From JAPUEK01 sp963815355 (GTDB lineage: Bacteria > Pseudomonadota > Alphaproteobacteria > Rhodobacterales > Rhodobacteraceae): a DNA stretch of 64,000 nt. Below, piece after piece: positions 44,076 through 53,082 of the stretch. The stretch lies in the NCBI GenBank assembly GCA_963815355.1, contig CAWFGJ010000006.1:475771-539770 (forward strand), read 5' to 3'. Every line of letters begins with the position of its first letter. The stretch's first letter is position 1. The notes beneath the pieces were generated by a model. The model saw nothing but the letters and a program-made list of their open reading frames with translations. It ran no database searches and was not told the origin of the DNA. The position numbers and the translations under genes are program-made.

Positions 44076-45647
44076 ATGACCGCCCCCCGTCCCTTTGCCC
44101 CCCGTCCTTCTGTCGCCCGCCTTTCCGTCGCCTGCCTCTCCGTCGCCGCGGCCCTCGCCCTTGCGGCGCTCAGCCCCGCGACCGCGCAAGACCTTGGCAA
44201 TCCCCACCTGTCGCTGATTCCCCGCACCCCTGCCGAGACGGCCCGCATCGCCGCCGTCGTCGCCCCCACCACCGATTTCACAAAACCCGAAGCGTTTGAG
44301 GACAAGCCCGCCGGGGCCGCCACCGTCCGCGCGCGCGCCACGACCGACGCCTTCTCGATGCCGTCTGGCAACCTCAGCTATCAGGAAGTGGCGGATTTCA
44401 ACCTTGGCAACGGCCTGTTCACCAAACTTTGGGTGTCGGCACCGGCCTCAACCTTGGCCTCTGACGGGCTGGGCCCGTTGTTCAACGCCCGCTCGTGCCA
44501 GAACTGCCACCTGAAAGACGGGCGCGGCCACCCGCCTGCCGATCCCGGCGAACGATCCGTTTCCATGTTCCTGCGCATCTCCTTACCGGGAACCGAGGCG
44601 GACAACATCGCCGCGATCAAAGACTACCTCGCCACCCAGCCCGACCCGGTCTACGGCGGCCAGTTGCAAGAGTTTGGCATCGCGGGCCACGCCGCCGAAT
44701 ACCGCCTTGGCATCACCTACACCGAAACCCCGGTGACCCTTGCAGGGGGCGAGGTCGCAAGCCTGCGCGCGCCCACCTATACCGCCGAAGACCTCGGCTA
44801 CGGCCCCTTGGCCGCGGGCGCGATGCTGTCGCCCCGCGTGGCCCCGCAGATGATCGGCCTTGGCCTGCTAGAGGCGATCCCTGCCGAAGACATCCTCGCC
44901 CAGGCCGATCCCGATGATGCCGACGGCGATGGCATCTCGGGGCGCGCCAACATCGTGATGTCGGCGGAATTCGGGGTTCCGATGCTGGGCCGCTTTGGCC
45001 TCAAAGCCGGGCAACCGACGATCAAGGAACAATCCGCCGGCGCGTTTTCCGGCGATATGGGCCTGTCCACCTCGCTGCACCCGGACCCGTGGGGCGATTG
45101 CACCGCCGCGCAGGTCGCCTGCCGCACGGCACCCGATGGCCGCAGCGGTGCCGATGACGGGCTGGAGGTTTCCGCCGAAGGGTTGAACCTTGTCACCTTC
45201 TACGCGCGCAACCTTGGCGTCCCCGCCCGCCGCGACCCCGCCGGACCCGAGGTGCTGCGGGGCAAAGAGGTGTTCTACACCACCGGCTGCACCTCTTGCC
45301 ACACGCCGAAATTCGTGACCGCCCGGCTGGACGGTAAGGCCGCGCAAAGCTTTCAACTGATCTGGCCCTACACGGACCTCTTGCTGCACGACATGGGCGA
45401 GGGCCTTGCCGATCACCGCCCCGAGGCCCGCGCGACTGGCACCGAATGGCGCACCCCACCCTTGTGGGGCATCGGGCTGACCCCGATCGTCAACGGCCAC
45501 AGCCTCTATCTTCATGATGGCCGGGCGCGTAACCTGCTGGAAGCCGTGCTTTGGCATGGTGGTGAGGCACAGGCCGCGCGCGATGCGGTCGTGGCCCTGC
45601 CCCCCGCCGACCGCGCTGCCCTGCTTCACTATCTGGAAAGCCTCTGA
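44076..45647 (+). CDS. Di-heme c-type oxidoreductase (DHOR/DUF1111)
   Basis: A 523-residue exported cytochrome c. A signal peptide ends near ATAQ (37). Two heme-attachment motifs are present: CQNCH (141-145) and CTSCH (405-409). The family resembles di-heme peroxidases (MauG/CcpA-like) and is often labelled 'thiol oxidoreductase'. It is regularly found with imelysins in iron-regulated operons, where a role in periplasmic iron redox is suspected but unproven. ATG 44076 is chosen since the longer frame runs through the terminator. The stop overlaps the next start by one base. Confidence 0.92.
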   Translation: MTAPRPFAPRPSVARLSVACLSVAAALALAALSPATAQDLGNPHLSLIPRTPAETARIAAVVAPTTDFTKPEAFEDKPAGAATVRARATTDAFSMPSGNLSYQEVADFNLGNGLFTKLWVSAPASTLASDGLGPLFNARSCQNCHLKDGRGHPPADPGERSVSMFLRISLPGTEADNIAAIKDYLATQPDPVYGGQLQEFGIAGHAAEYRLGITYTETPVTLAGGEVASLRAPTYTAEDLGYGPLAAGAMLSPRVAPQMIGLGLLEAIPAEDILAQADPDDADGDGISGRANIVMSAEFGVPMLGRFGLKAGQPTIKEQSAGAFSGDMGLSTSLHPDPWGDCTAAQVACRTAPDGRSGADDGLEVSAEGLNLVTFYARNLGVPARRDPAGPEVLRGKEVFYTTGCTSCHTPKFVTARLDGKAAQSFQLIWPYTDLLLHDMGEGLADHRPEARATGTEWRTPPLWGIGLTPIVNGHSLYLHDGRARNLLEAVLWHGGEAQAARDAVVALPPADRAALLHYLESL

Positions 45648-46648
45648 TGCGCCTCAGACCCACACTTGCCCTGCTTGTGGCCCTGCTGCCCGGCCATGCG
45701 CTCGCGGAATCCGTCACCATCTCGGCGGTGTTGAATACCGCGATCCTGCCCGGCTTTGCCCAGCTTGAATCCGCGACCAAAGCGCTTGATGCCGCCGCCG
45801 AGGCCGATTGCCTCGCGACCAACCCTGCATTGCGCGCCGCCTATAACACGGCCTTTGATGCGTGGCTCGCGGTAGAGCCCTACCGTGCCGGACCGCTGGA
45901 GGAACAGGGCCGGGGCTTGGCGATTGCCTTCTGGCCCGACCTCAAGGGCGCCACTCCAAAACAACTGACCGCCCTGCTGGCCGCCCCTATTCCCGATGCC
46001 GAAGCCTTCGCCAAAACCTCGGTCGCCGCGCGCGGCCTCTTCGCGCTGGAGGCCATGCTCTACGACCCCGCCTTCAACGGCTACACCGCGACAGACCCCG
46101 GCTGCGCGCTGACCCGCGCGATCACCGCCGATCTTGCCACCACCGCCGCTTCGGTCAAGGCCGATTGGCAAACCGTCTACGGCCCGCAGATGCTTACCGC
46201 GGGCAAGGCGGGAAACGCCCGGTTTCTCGCGCCGGATGAGGTGATCCGCATTCTGTTCACCGCCACCCTGACGGAAATGGAATACATCGCCGACACCCGT
46301 ATCGGCCGCCCCCTTGGCACCGCCGACCGCCCCCGCCCCAACCGGGCCGAGGCGCGCCTGTCCGCCCGATCGCTGCGCAACGTCACCGAGTCGGTGCAGG
46401 CGGTGCGCAAACTGGTGGAAACCCTCTCGGGCCAAACCAGCGGCGAAAGCTTTGACCGGCTGGACTATGTGCTTTACGCCGCCGGCAAGATCACCGACCC
46501 GACCTTTGCCGATGTCGCCACCGACTCGGGCCGCTTCCGCCTGCAGGAACTGCACGACGCCGTGACGACCGCAATGCAGGCGGTCAACGATGACCTGTCG
46601 ACCCGGCTTAGCGTCGGCGCGGGCTTTAACGCATTGGACGGCGACTGA
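45647..46648 (+). CDS. Second imelysin-family protein with altered signature motif
   Basis: A 333-residue exported protein with signal peptide (TLALLVALLPGHALA). It is imelysin-like overall (WLAVEPYRAGPL, MEYIADTRIG), but at the signature position it reads GLFALE rather than GxHxxE, so the His is replaced by Phe. It may have different ligand chemistry from the first imelysin. Coupled to the oxidoreductase upstream (1-bp overlap) and DUF1513 downstream (1-bp gap). Confidence 0.88.
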   Translation: MRLRPTLALLVALLPGHALAESVTISAVLNTAILPGFAQLESATKALDAAAEADCLATNPALRAAYNTAFDAWLAVEPYRAGPLEEQGRGLAIAFWPDLKGATPKQLTALLAAPIPDAEAFAKTSVAARGLFALEAMLYDPAFNGYTATDPGCALTRAITADLATTAASVKADWQTVYGPQMLTAGKAGNARFLAPDEVIRILFTATLTEMEYIADTRIGRPLGTADRPRPNRAEARLSARSLRNVTESVQAVRKLVETLSGQTSGESFDRLDYVLYAAGKITDPTFADVATDSGRFRLQELHDAVTTAMQAVNDDLSTRLSVGAGFNALDGD

Positions 46649-46649
46649 C

Positions 46650-47735
46650 ATGGCCTCGCGTCGCAGTTTTCTCGCCACCCTTTTGGCCGCCACCGCCGCC
46701 CCCGCCCTAAGCTGGGCCGATGCAGGCAGCCCGGCCTTTCTGGCCGCCGCAAAGGAAACCGACGGCAGCTTTGCCCTGTACGGTCTGCGCGCCGATGGGC
46801 TGGATGCCTTTCGCGTGCCACTTCCCGCGCGGGGCCATGCCGGAGCCGCCCACCCGACCCGTCCCGAGGCCGTGGCCTTTGCCCGCCGCCCCGGCGCCTT
46901 TGCCCTTGTGATCGACTGCCTTGACGGTCGCCTGCTTGCCACCCTTACCCCGCCAGAGGGCCAGTATTTCAACGGCCACGGCACCTATTCCGCCGATGGC
47001 ACCGTGCTCTACACCGTGGAAAATATCGCCGCGACCAGCGAAGGCGTGCTCGGCCTGTGGTCGCGCGCCGATGATTGGCAGCGCATCGGTCAGGTGCCGA
47101 CCGGCGGCATCGGGCCGCACGATCTGCTGCGGCTGGCGGACGGCACGGGCCTTGTGGTGGCCAATGGCGGGCTGATCACCGACCCGCAAACCGGGGATGA
47201 GACGGGCAACCTTGCCACCATGCGCCCCTCGCTCAGCTATGTGTCCAATGACGGCAGCCTGCTGGATCAGCTGACGCTGCCCGACCTCGCGCATAACTCC
47301 ATCCGCCATCTGGCCCAGCGCCCGGATGGCCTGGTGGCCTTCGCGATGCAGTGGCAGGGGGAACCCAACCCCGAGGCCCCGCTTTTGGGCCTGCACCAGC
47401 GCGGCGCGGCAGCGGTGCTGCTGTCTGCCCCGAGCACCGAACAAGCCTTGATGAAAGGCTACGCCGCCTCTGTCGCCCTTGATCCCACGGGCAACCGGGT
47501 GGCGATATCCTCGTCCAAGGGCGGGCGGCTGCACCTGTTCACCGTCGCGGAACGGGCCGAAGACTCCGCCTTTCGCGCCGCCCTGCCGCGCGGCGATGTG
47601 TCGGGCTTGGCGGCCTCGGCGGCGGGGATGATTGCCACCGATGGCTTTGGCGGCGTGCTGGCGTTGACGGACGACCAGCTTACCCCGCTGGCCCGTGCGC
47701 CCCGCGCCTGGGACAACCACATCGTGGCGCTCTGA
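46650..47735 (+). CDS. DUF1513 beta-propeller protein, TAT-exported
   Basis: A 361-residue protein. The N-terminus SRRSFLATLLAATAAPALSW is a twin-arginine signal. The rest has repeated four-stranded blade-like segments (GTGLVVANGGL, GNRVAISSSKGGRLHLF) expected for a 7-bladed propeller. DUF1513 proteins occur with imelysin and DHOR genes. TAT export suggests it folds, perhaps with a cofactor, before secretion. Last gene of the operon; it converges with the caspase gene across 3 bp. Confidence 0.88.
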   Translation: MASRRSFLATLLAATAAPALSWADAGSPAFLAAAKETDGSFALYGLRADGLDAFRVPLPARGHAGAAHPTRPEAVAFARRPGAFALVIDCLDGRLLATLTPPEGQYFNGHGTYSADGTVLYTVENIAATSEGVLGLWSRADDWQRIGQVPTGGIGPHDLLRLADGTGLVVANGGLITDPQTGDETGNLATMRPSLSYVSNDGSLLDQLTLPDLAHNSIRHLAQRPDGLVAFAMQWQGEPNPEAPLLGLHQRGAAAVLLSAPSTEQALMKGYAASVALDPTGNRVAISSSKGGRLHLFTVAERAEDSAFRAALPRGDVSGLAASAAGMIATDGFGGVLALTDDQLTPLARAPRAWDNHIVAL

Positions 47736-47738
47736 CCC

Positions 47739-49919
47739 CTAGCGGGTCAGCGGCACGAACACGAAATCCCCGCCCTCATGGCCCGACTTGGCGATCGGTC
47801 GGTATTGTGGCTCTTGTTCCGCGCGACCAATGACGATGGGGTAGACGTAATCGTCAAACACTTCTTGCGCGGCCATTGGCCCCTTGGCCTCTTCCAACCC
47901 GGTCAGCAGCGCCCGCGCAAAGATCGAATGCCCCTCGCCGCCGCCATCGGCTACCGGCTCATTCGCGCCCGATGATATCAACACCCGGCTGCGCTTTTCG
48001 GCCAGATGCGCCAACACCCGCGCGCGGTCCGCCTCGGTCAGCGCGGCAAAATCCTCTGCCGTCTCGGCCCCGCGCATCAGCGCACCCGAATAGCAACTGT
48101 CGGAAATCACGATCACCGACCCCGCCTGCAACCGCAGCAACGCCTCCGATATCCCCGAGGCCGACAAATAGCTGGGCGGCACCCCCGCCACCGCGTCCGA
48201 GGGCACCCAGAACGCCGTGCCCGTCACCTGCTCAAACACCCCGTGCCCGCCGTAATAGATCAACACCTGATCCGCCGCCCCCGCGATCTGGCTTAGCTGG
48301 AACAGGGCCGTCTCGATCTGCCCCCGTGTCGCATCCTTCAACACCAAAGGCAGCACACCCCCCTTCGGCAAAGCCGCCTCGGTCACAAACCCATAACGGC
48401 GGGTCAGCACCTCGGCCAAAGCGTCTACATCGGCAATCGGCGTGGCCAAGGGGGGCATCCCCGTCGCCCCGCCATAGGTCTGGTTGCCGATCAGCAGGGC
48501 ATAGCGCTTGCCCTGCCCCTCAAGGCTGGACGGATCGCCCGAATAGGTGATCTCGACCACCTTGCTGTGCTGGCGGTTGTCGCGGGTCAGCGCCACCACT
48601 TCGATCCGGTTGACCCCTTCTTTCAAGGTCACCTCTTGCTGAAACTGCCCGTCCCCCCGCGCCAGGGCCTGCTCTTTGCCGACCAGCACGATCAGCGTCT
48701 CTTCCGGCCATTCGACCCGCCCCTTGATGGTCACCACCGGCTCGTCCAGCGCGGTCGCAGACCGGGTCAGCACCGGCGCGGTGATCTGGATCACCTCCGG
48801 CCCTGCGCCAATGACCGCTGACGCATCGGCCAGCAATGGCGCGGGCGCTGCGGCCAGCTCGGCCAGAATGGGCAGGCTTGGGTCGGTCGTCTCGAACACG
48901 TGGTTCTGGTAGTGCCGATACTCGGGCGCCAGATTCAGCCCCGAAATCTGCCGCCCGATCGACGGCAAGGTCAGCGCCGAATCCGCCCGCAACGCCGCCG
49001 CCAACTTGAACTCAAACAAACCGTAGACCGCCGCATCGGGCCGGTCTTCCGGCAGACGCATCTCTGCCGACATCGAACTGCGATCCGCAGAATACAGCAC
49101 CGAAAACGCCCCCGCCCGCGTTGACAAGGGGGTGGCCGTCACTGCCGCCGGTGCCGCCTGCCCCGGCACCGCTTCTGACAGGTTCTGCCGCCACATCAGC
49201 CGCCCATCCGCCGCCATCTGCCGAGCCGATATGTCAAAACCCGCCGCATAGGTCGTATCCAGCACCAGGGTCACATGCGCCGCCCGGTTGCGCAGCAAGG
49301 TGATCGCTTCGGACAGGGCCGAGGCCGACAGGATCTCCACCTGTGCTGCATCCGAATCGTTGCTCAGCAAGAACGGCCCCGCCTCGACAATCGCGCGCAT
49401 CAGCGGATCGGACCCCGCCGAGGTGGTGATCCAATCCTCCTCCGACCAGCCCCCGGTCATCAACCCGGCCACGTCTTGGGTATTGGCCGACACCGCGTTG
49501 ACGAAAAACACCAGCGAATCGACACAGGCCATCCGGCCCAGCAACCCCTCAACCGCACTGGTCAAACCGCCGCGCGTCGCCTGCGGCCCGGTCAGGGTGA
49601 TCACATTGGCCTCTGGCACGCCGCGCGCGGTCAGCACTTCGGCCAGCAAAGCCACCGAATTGGCCGAACCCGCCAGCTTCACCTCGGTCTGCGGCCCGAA
49701 ACTGTCGGCCCCGAACAACAGCGCATAGCTTTGGCCGCGCTGCGTCAGATCGCAGGCCACCGCTGGCGGCTCCACCACTGGCAAGGGCGCGGTCAACGAC
49801 GCAAACGCGCCCACGGCCAAAGCCTGCATCTGCGGATAGGTCACCTCTGCCTCTTGCGCGCGCAGCGGCCCCCCGGCCAACAAGGCGGCGATCACGGCGA
49901 CAAGGCGCGCAAAATACAT
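47739..49919 (-). CDS. Secreted protein with two caspase-like (C14) domains, the first apparently inactive
   Basis: A 726-residue exported protein; signal peptide cleavage is likely near LRAQ (22). Residues ~60-300 resemble a caspase fold (YALLFGADSFG) but the catalytic positions read FVNAVSAN instead of YxGHG and LDTTY instead of DSCYSG (Thr223 for Cys). A linker with an Ig-like beta domain (~390-460) follows. Residues ~470-720 are an intact domain: YALLIGNQTYG, IYYGGHGV (His559) and VISDSCYSG (Cys609). No zymogen partner is evident. Convergent with the iron cluster. Confidence 0.88.
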   Translation of the reverse strand: MYFARLVAVIAALLAGGPLRAQEAEVTYPQMQALAVGAFASLTAPLPVVEPPAVACDLTQRGQSYALLFGADSFGPQTEVKLAGSANSVALLAEVLTARGVPEANVITLTGPQATRGGLTSAVEGLLGRMACVDSLVFFVNAVSANTQDVAGLMTGGWSEEDWITTSAGSDPLMRAIVEAGPFLLSNDSDAAQVEILSASALSEAITLLRNRAAHVTLVLDTTYAAGFDISARQMAADGRLMWRQNLSEAVPGQAAPAAVTATPLSTRAGAFSVLYSADRSSMSAEMRLPEDRPDAAVYGLFEFKLAAALRADSALTLPSIGRQISGLNLAPEYRHYQNHVFETTDPSLPILAELAAAPAPLLADASAVIGAGPEVIQITAPVLTRSATALDEPVVTIKGRVEWPEETLIVLVGKEQALARGDGQFQQEVTLKEGVNRIEVVALTRDNRQHSKVVEITYSGDPSSLEGQGKRYALLIGNQTYGGATGMPPLATPIADVDALAEVLTRRYGFVTEAALPKGGVLPLVLKDATRGQIETALFQLSQIAGAADQVLIYYGGHGVFEQVTGTAFWVPSDAVAGVPPSYLSASGISEALLRLQAGSVIVISDSCYSGALMRGAETAEDFAALTEADRARVLAHLAEKRSRVLISSGANEPVADGGGEGHSIFARALLTGLEEAKGPMAAQEVFDDYVYPIVIGRAEQEPQYRPIAKSGHEGGDFVFVPLTR

Positions 49920-49978
49920 CCGGAATTTCCAATCAGGGCGGGGTCAGAACCGTCAGCCCATCTTCGGGAAAACCCGGC

Positions 49979-50006
49979 GGCCTGTCCAGACAAAGCCGAA
50001 CAGGCC
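49979..50006 (-). terminator. Possible hairpin after ispH
   Basis: GGCCTGT (49979-49985) pairs with ACAGGCC (50000-50006) over a 14-nt loop. It lies 35 bp beyond the ispH stop on the minus strand. There is no T-run, so a terminator role is weak. Confidence 0.3.
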
Positions 50007-50040
50007 CCCCCGGCCTAAGGCCGAGCCGAACCGGCCCGCA

Positions 50041-51015
50041 TCAAACAGGCTCACGCAGAATCCGCGGCACCTTGAACTCAATGTTCTCTTGCGCCGTCTC
50101 GACCAATTCCACCGTGGTGCGATACCGCGCCGCAAAGGCGTCCATCACCTCATTGACCAAAACCTCTGGTGCCGAGGCGCCAGCCGTGACCCCCACGGCC
50201 TTCGCCCCTTCCAGCGCGCGCCAGTCAATCTCGCTGGCCCGCTGGATCAGTTGCGCATAGGCACAGCCCGCGGCGGATCCCACCTCGACCAACCGCCGAG
50301 AGTTGGACGAATTCGGTGCCCCGATCACCAGCAGCGCATCAATCCGCCCCGCAATGCTTTTCACCGCCGCCTGACGGTTGGTCGTCGCATAGCAGATGTC
50401 TTCCTTGTGCGGCCCGACAATGCCAACAAACCGGGCCTGCAACGCGGCAACAATCGCGGCGGTATCATCGACGGACAGCGTCGTTTGGGTGATAAACGCC
50501 AGCCGCTGCGGGTCGCGCACCTCAAGGCGCGCCACATCCGCAACCGTTTCCACAAGCAACACCTCACCGGGCGGCAATTGCCCCATGGTTCCAATGGTTT
50601 CCGGGTGACCAGCGTGGCCGATCATCACCATCTGCAACCCCGCCAGATGATGCCGCTCTGCCTCGCTATGCACCTTGGTCACCAAGGGGCAGGTCGCATC
50701 CACGGCAATCATCTGCCGCGCAGCCGCCGCAGCGGGCACCGATTTCGGCACACCGTGGGCCGAAAAGATCACCGGGCGGTCAACCGGGCAATCCTCCAGT
50801 TCTTCGACAAACACCGCCCCTTTGGCGCGCAACCCATCCACGACGTATTTGTTATGCACGATCTCATGGCGCACATAGACGGGCGCGCCCCATTTCTCGA
50901 TCGCCAATTCCACAATCTTGATCGCACGGTCCACGCCTGCGCAAAACCCGCGCGGCGCGGCCAGATACAGCGTCAGCGGCGGCAAAGTGCTTTGGTCGGT
51001 CGGGTGGTCGGTCAT
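50041..51015 (-). CDS. ispH: 4-hydroxy-3-methylbut-2-enyl diphosphate reductase
   Basis: A 324-residue IspH, the last enzyme of the MEP isoprenoid pathway. The three Fe-S Cys are in PRGFCAGVDRAI, DATCPLVTKVH and DICYATTNRQ; GAPNSSNSRRLVEV is also characteristic. I start at ATG 51015 (MTDHPTDQS); the longer frame is not family-like. Confidence 0.96.
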   Translation of the reverse strand: MTDHPTDQSTLPPLTLYLAAPRGFCAGVDRAIKIVELAIEKWGAPVYVRHEIVHNKYVVDGLRAKGAVFVEELEDCPVDRPVIFSAHGVPKSVPAAAAARQMIAVDATCPLVTKVHSEAERHHLAGLQMVMIGHAGHPETIGTMGQLPPGEVLLVETVADVARLEVRDPQRLAFITQTTLSVDDTAAIVAALQARFVGIVGPHKEDICYATTNRQAAVKSIAGRIDALLVIGAPNSSNSRRLVEVGSAAGCAYAQLIQRASEIDWRALEGAKAVGVTAGASAPEVLVNEVMDAFAARYRTTVELVETAQENIEFKVPRILREPV

Positions 51016-51085
51016 GGTCAGCCTCGTCGCAAAGGGCGCCTTTGAGGTAAGATGCCCGCGCCCGCAGGTCCACCCCAAAGCGTCA

Positions 51086-51694
51086 CTATGGTGCGGCCTC
51101 AGCGCTCAGGCGGTCCCAACTTGCGGCAAAATCCGCCATTGCCGCCCGATCTCCGCCAAAAGCCGCCAAAGGCACGATGATGACCCCACCCAGATCGTCG
51201 ATAAAGACATGGCCCGGCAGCGTCACCACCTGCCGCGTGGCCTCTGGCCACACGTCTCGCACCGCACCCGCCGTTTGCAACCCTAGGTGGTTCGACCAAA
51301 CGTCAAGCACACAATCGGCGGGATAAGGAATCATCTGCCGCGCTTTACGCCGCGTCCACAGATTATGCCCCAGAATCCAAATACCCTGCATTCCGATCAC
51401 CAGCAGAATAACAGCGACAATCGACGGTAATTGCGCAAACCCATCCGGCAATTGGCCTTCGAACAGGGCAAAACCGATCCCTCCAGCCACAAGAAATCCG
51501 AGATATAGGGCTTTGCCGCGCGGCCGCATTTCGCGTGGCAACTGCAACCAGATCAACGCATCGCGATGATCAATCTGGTAGCACCAGTTTGCGCCGGCTT
51601 GCGGCATGCAAAAGGCCGGGGATTTCTCCACCGGCCCCTTGCTTTGGCTGTCAGACGCCATCGAACCCATAACAGGCGGCAACGCTTCCGACAC
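51086..51694 (-). CDS. Membrane protein of unknown function (YcxB-like)
   Basis: A 202-residue protein with two adjacent membrane helices (about residues 60-78, ALYLGFLVAGGIGFALF, and 88-108, SIVAVILLVIGMQGIWIL). The remainder is a soluble domain with WVNHLGLQ-like VWSNHLGLQ and VFIDDLGGVIIVP, resembling YcxB/DUF-type PH-like folds. It is 1 bp from the NYN gene and probably co-transcribed. Function unknown. Confidence 0.65.
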   Translation of the reverse strand: MSEALPPVMGSMASDSQSKGPVEKSPAFCMPQAGANWCYQIDHRDALIWLQLPREMRPRGKALYLGFLVAGGIGFALFEGQLPDGFAQLPSIVAVILLVIGMQGIWILGHNLWTRRKARQMIPYPADCVLDVWSNHLGLQTAGAVRDVWPEATRQVVTLPGHVFIDDLGGVIIVPLAAFGGDRAAMADFAASWDRLSAEAAP

Positions 51695-51695
51695 T

Positions 51696-52271
51696 TTACT
51701 TTACATCAACCGAAATCTCTTCCCGCTCCAGCGGGCGCGGATCACGCGGCGGGCGACCGATCACGTCGCGCAGCTCGTCCAGCTCGATGAAGTTATCGCA
51801 CTGGCGGCGCAATTCATCGGCAATCATCGGCGGCTGGCTGCGGATCGTCGAGACGACCGAAACCCGAACCCCTTGCCGTTGCAGGCTTTCTACCAGCGGA
51901 CGGAAGTCACCGTCGCCCGAGAACAGCACCACATGATCCACCCGCGGTGCCAGCTCCATCGCATCGACCGTAAGCTCGATATCCATGTTGCCCTTGACCT
52001 TACGGCGGCCTTGGCTGTCGGTGTATTCCTTGGCCGGTTTGGTGACCATGGTGAAGCCGTTATAATGCAACCAATCCACCAAAGGGCGAATCGGAGAATA
52101 CTCGTCATTTTCAAGAAGCGCGGTGTAGTAAAATGCGCGAAGCAATTTACCGCGACGCATGAATTCCTGCCGCAACAGCTTGTAGTCGATGTCGAACCCA
52201 AGGGCCTTTGCAGCCGCATAGAGGTTTGATCCATCAATAAACAGCGCAAGCCGTTCGTCCTTGTAAAACAT
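51696..52271 (-). CDS. NYN-domain (LabA/DUF88-like) putative ribonuclease
   Basis: A 191-residue PIN-like NYN-domain protein. The acidic residues are in LALFIDGSNLY (Asp), KGNMDIELTVDAM (Asp, Glu) and VVLFSGDGDFRPLV (two Asp). Such proteins are predicted metal-dependent RNases. It is divergent from folK across ~140 bp that contain a perfect inverted repeat. Confidence 0.9.
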   Translation of the reverse strand: MFYKDERLALFIDGSNLYAAAKALGFDIDYKLLRQEFMRRGKLLRAFYYTALLENDEYSPIRPLVDWLHYNGFTMVTKPAKEYTDSQGRRKVKGNMDIELTVDAMELAPRVDHVVLFSGDGDFRPLVESLQRQGVRVSVVSTIRSQPPMIADELRRQCDNFIELDELRDVIGRPPRDPRPLEREEISVDVK

Positions 52272-52357
52272 TGCCGTGTCCCCTCGAAAAATTTATTCGC
52301 CAATCAGCTTCCTTAAATGTCTTACATATTGTAGACAGAACGACGGTGAACGGGGCT

Positions 52358-52379
52358 GATATGCGATTTGCCGCATATC
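52358..52379. promoter_or_regulatory. Perfect 8-bp inverted repeat between the NYN gene and folK
   Basis: GATATGCG (52358-52365) and CGCATATC (52372-52379) are separated by ATTTGC. It lies ~33 bp before the proposed folK start and ~87 bp before the NYN start, a suitable place for a dimeric repressor. Confidence 0.45.
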
Positions 52380-52412
52380 TGTGCAAGACCGTCTTTAAGA
52401 CAGAGAATAGCA

Positions 52413-52991
52413 TTGACGTCGCGTCAAGAAAAGCACGCCCTGGTTGCATTTGGGGGCAACCAGTCGCTGCGCGATCACCCCCCAGAGGCACTAATTCCTG
52501 CGGCAATTGGCATACTTGCAGGAAAAGTGCTGCGGCTTGAAGCCCAAAGCGCTTTGTATAAAACGCCCTGCTTTCCCGCCGGGGCGGGTCCGGACTATGT
52601 AAACGCGGCCGTTCTTGTGACGTTGCGTCACGACATGGAAGCCACCGCATTTCTTGACACATTGCATGAGATCGAATCGCAATTCGGGCGGCTGCGGTCA
52701 AAACGCTGGGGCGCACGCACGCTGGATATCGACCTGATTGCATTGGACGATTTGGTTTTCCCCGACCCCGCCACCCAGACCCGGTGGCGCAATCTTTCGC
52801 CGCAGGCACAGGCCGAGGCCACGCCCGACACGCTGATCCTGCCCCACCCCCGGCTGCAGGATCGCGCCTTTGTGCTGGTGCCCTTGGCCGAAGTGGCGCC
52901 GGACTGGGTCCATCCGCTGCTGCATCTGACCGTCGTTCAGATGCGCGATGCACTGCCACCAGAGGCGCTGGCAGAGGTTGTTGCCCTGTAA
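52413..52991 (+). CDS. folK: 2-amino-4-hydroxy-6-hydroxymethyldihydropteridine pyrophosphokinase
   Basis: A ~192-residue HPPK of folate synthesis. VAFGGNQSLRD at the start, YKTPCFPAGAGPDYVNAAV and RWGARTLDIDLIALDD are the family motifs, the last binding Mg-ATP. I choose TTG 52413 (MTSRQEKHALVAFGGNQ), because the upstream ATG at 52368 lies inside the inverted repeat and adds an unrelated segment. The start is therefore uncertain. Confidence 0.9.
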   Translation: MTSRQEKHALVAFGGNQSLRDHPPEALIPAAIGILAGKVLRLEAQSALYKTPCFPAGAGPDYVNAAVLVTLRHDMEATAFLDTLHEIESQFGRLRSKRWGARTLDIDLIALDDLVFPDPATQTRWRNLSPQAQAEATPDTLILPHPRLQDRAFVLVPLAEVAPDWVHPLLHLTVVQMRDALPPEALAEVVAL

Positions 52992-53082
52992 CTCTGTGCA
53001 TCCCTCTGATTATGCGCTTGTCAAGCCCCGGGATCACGCCTAAATAGGCCCTTCCCTGACCCCTGCCTTACTGGAGCGTCCC

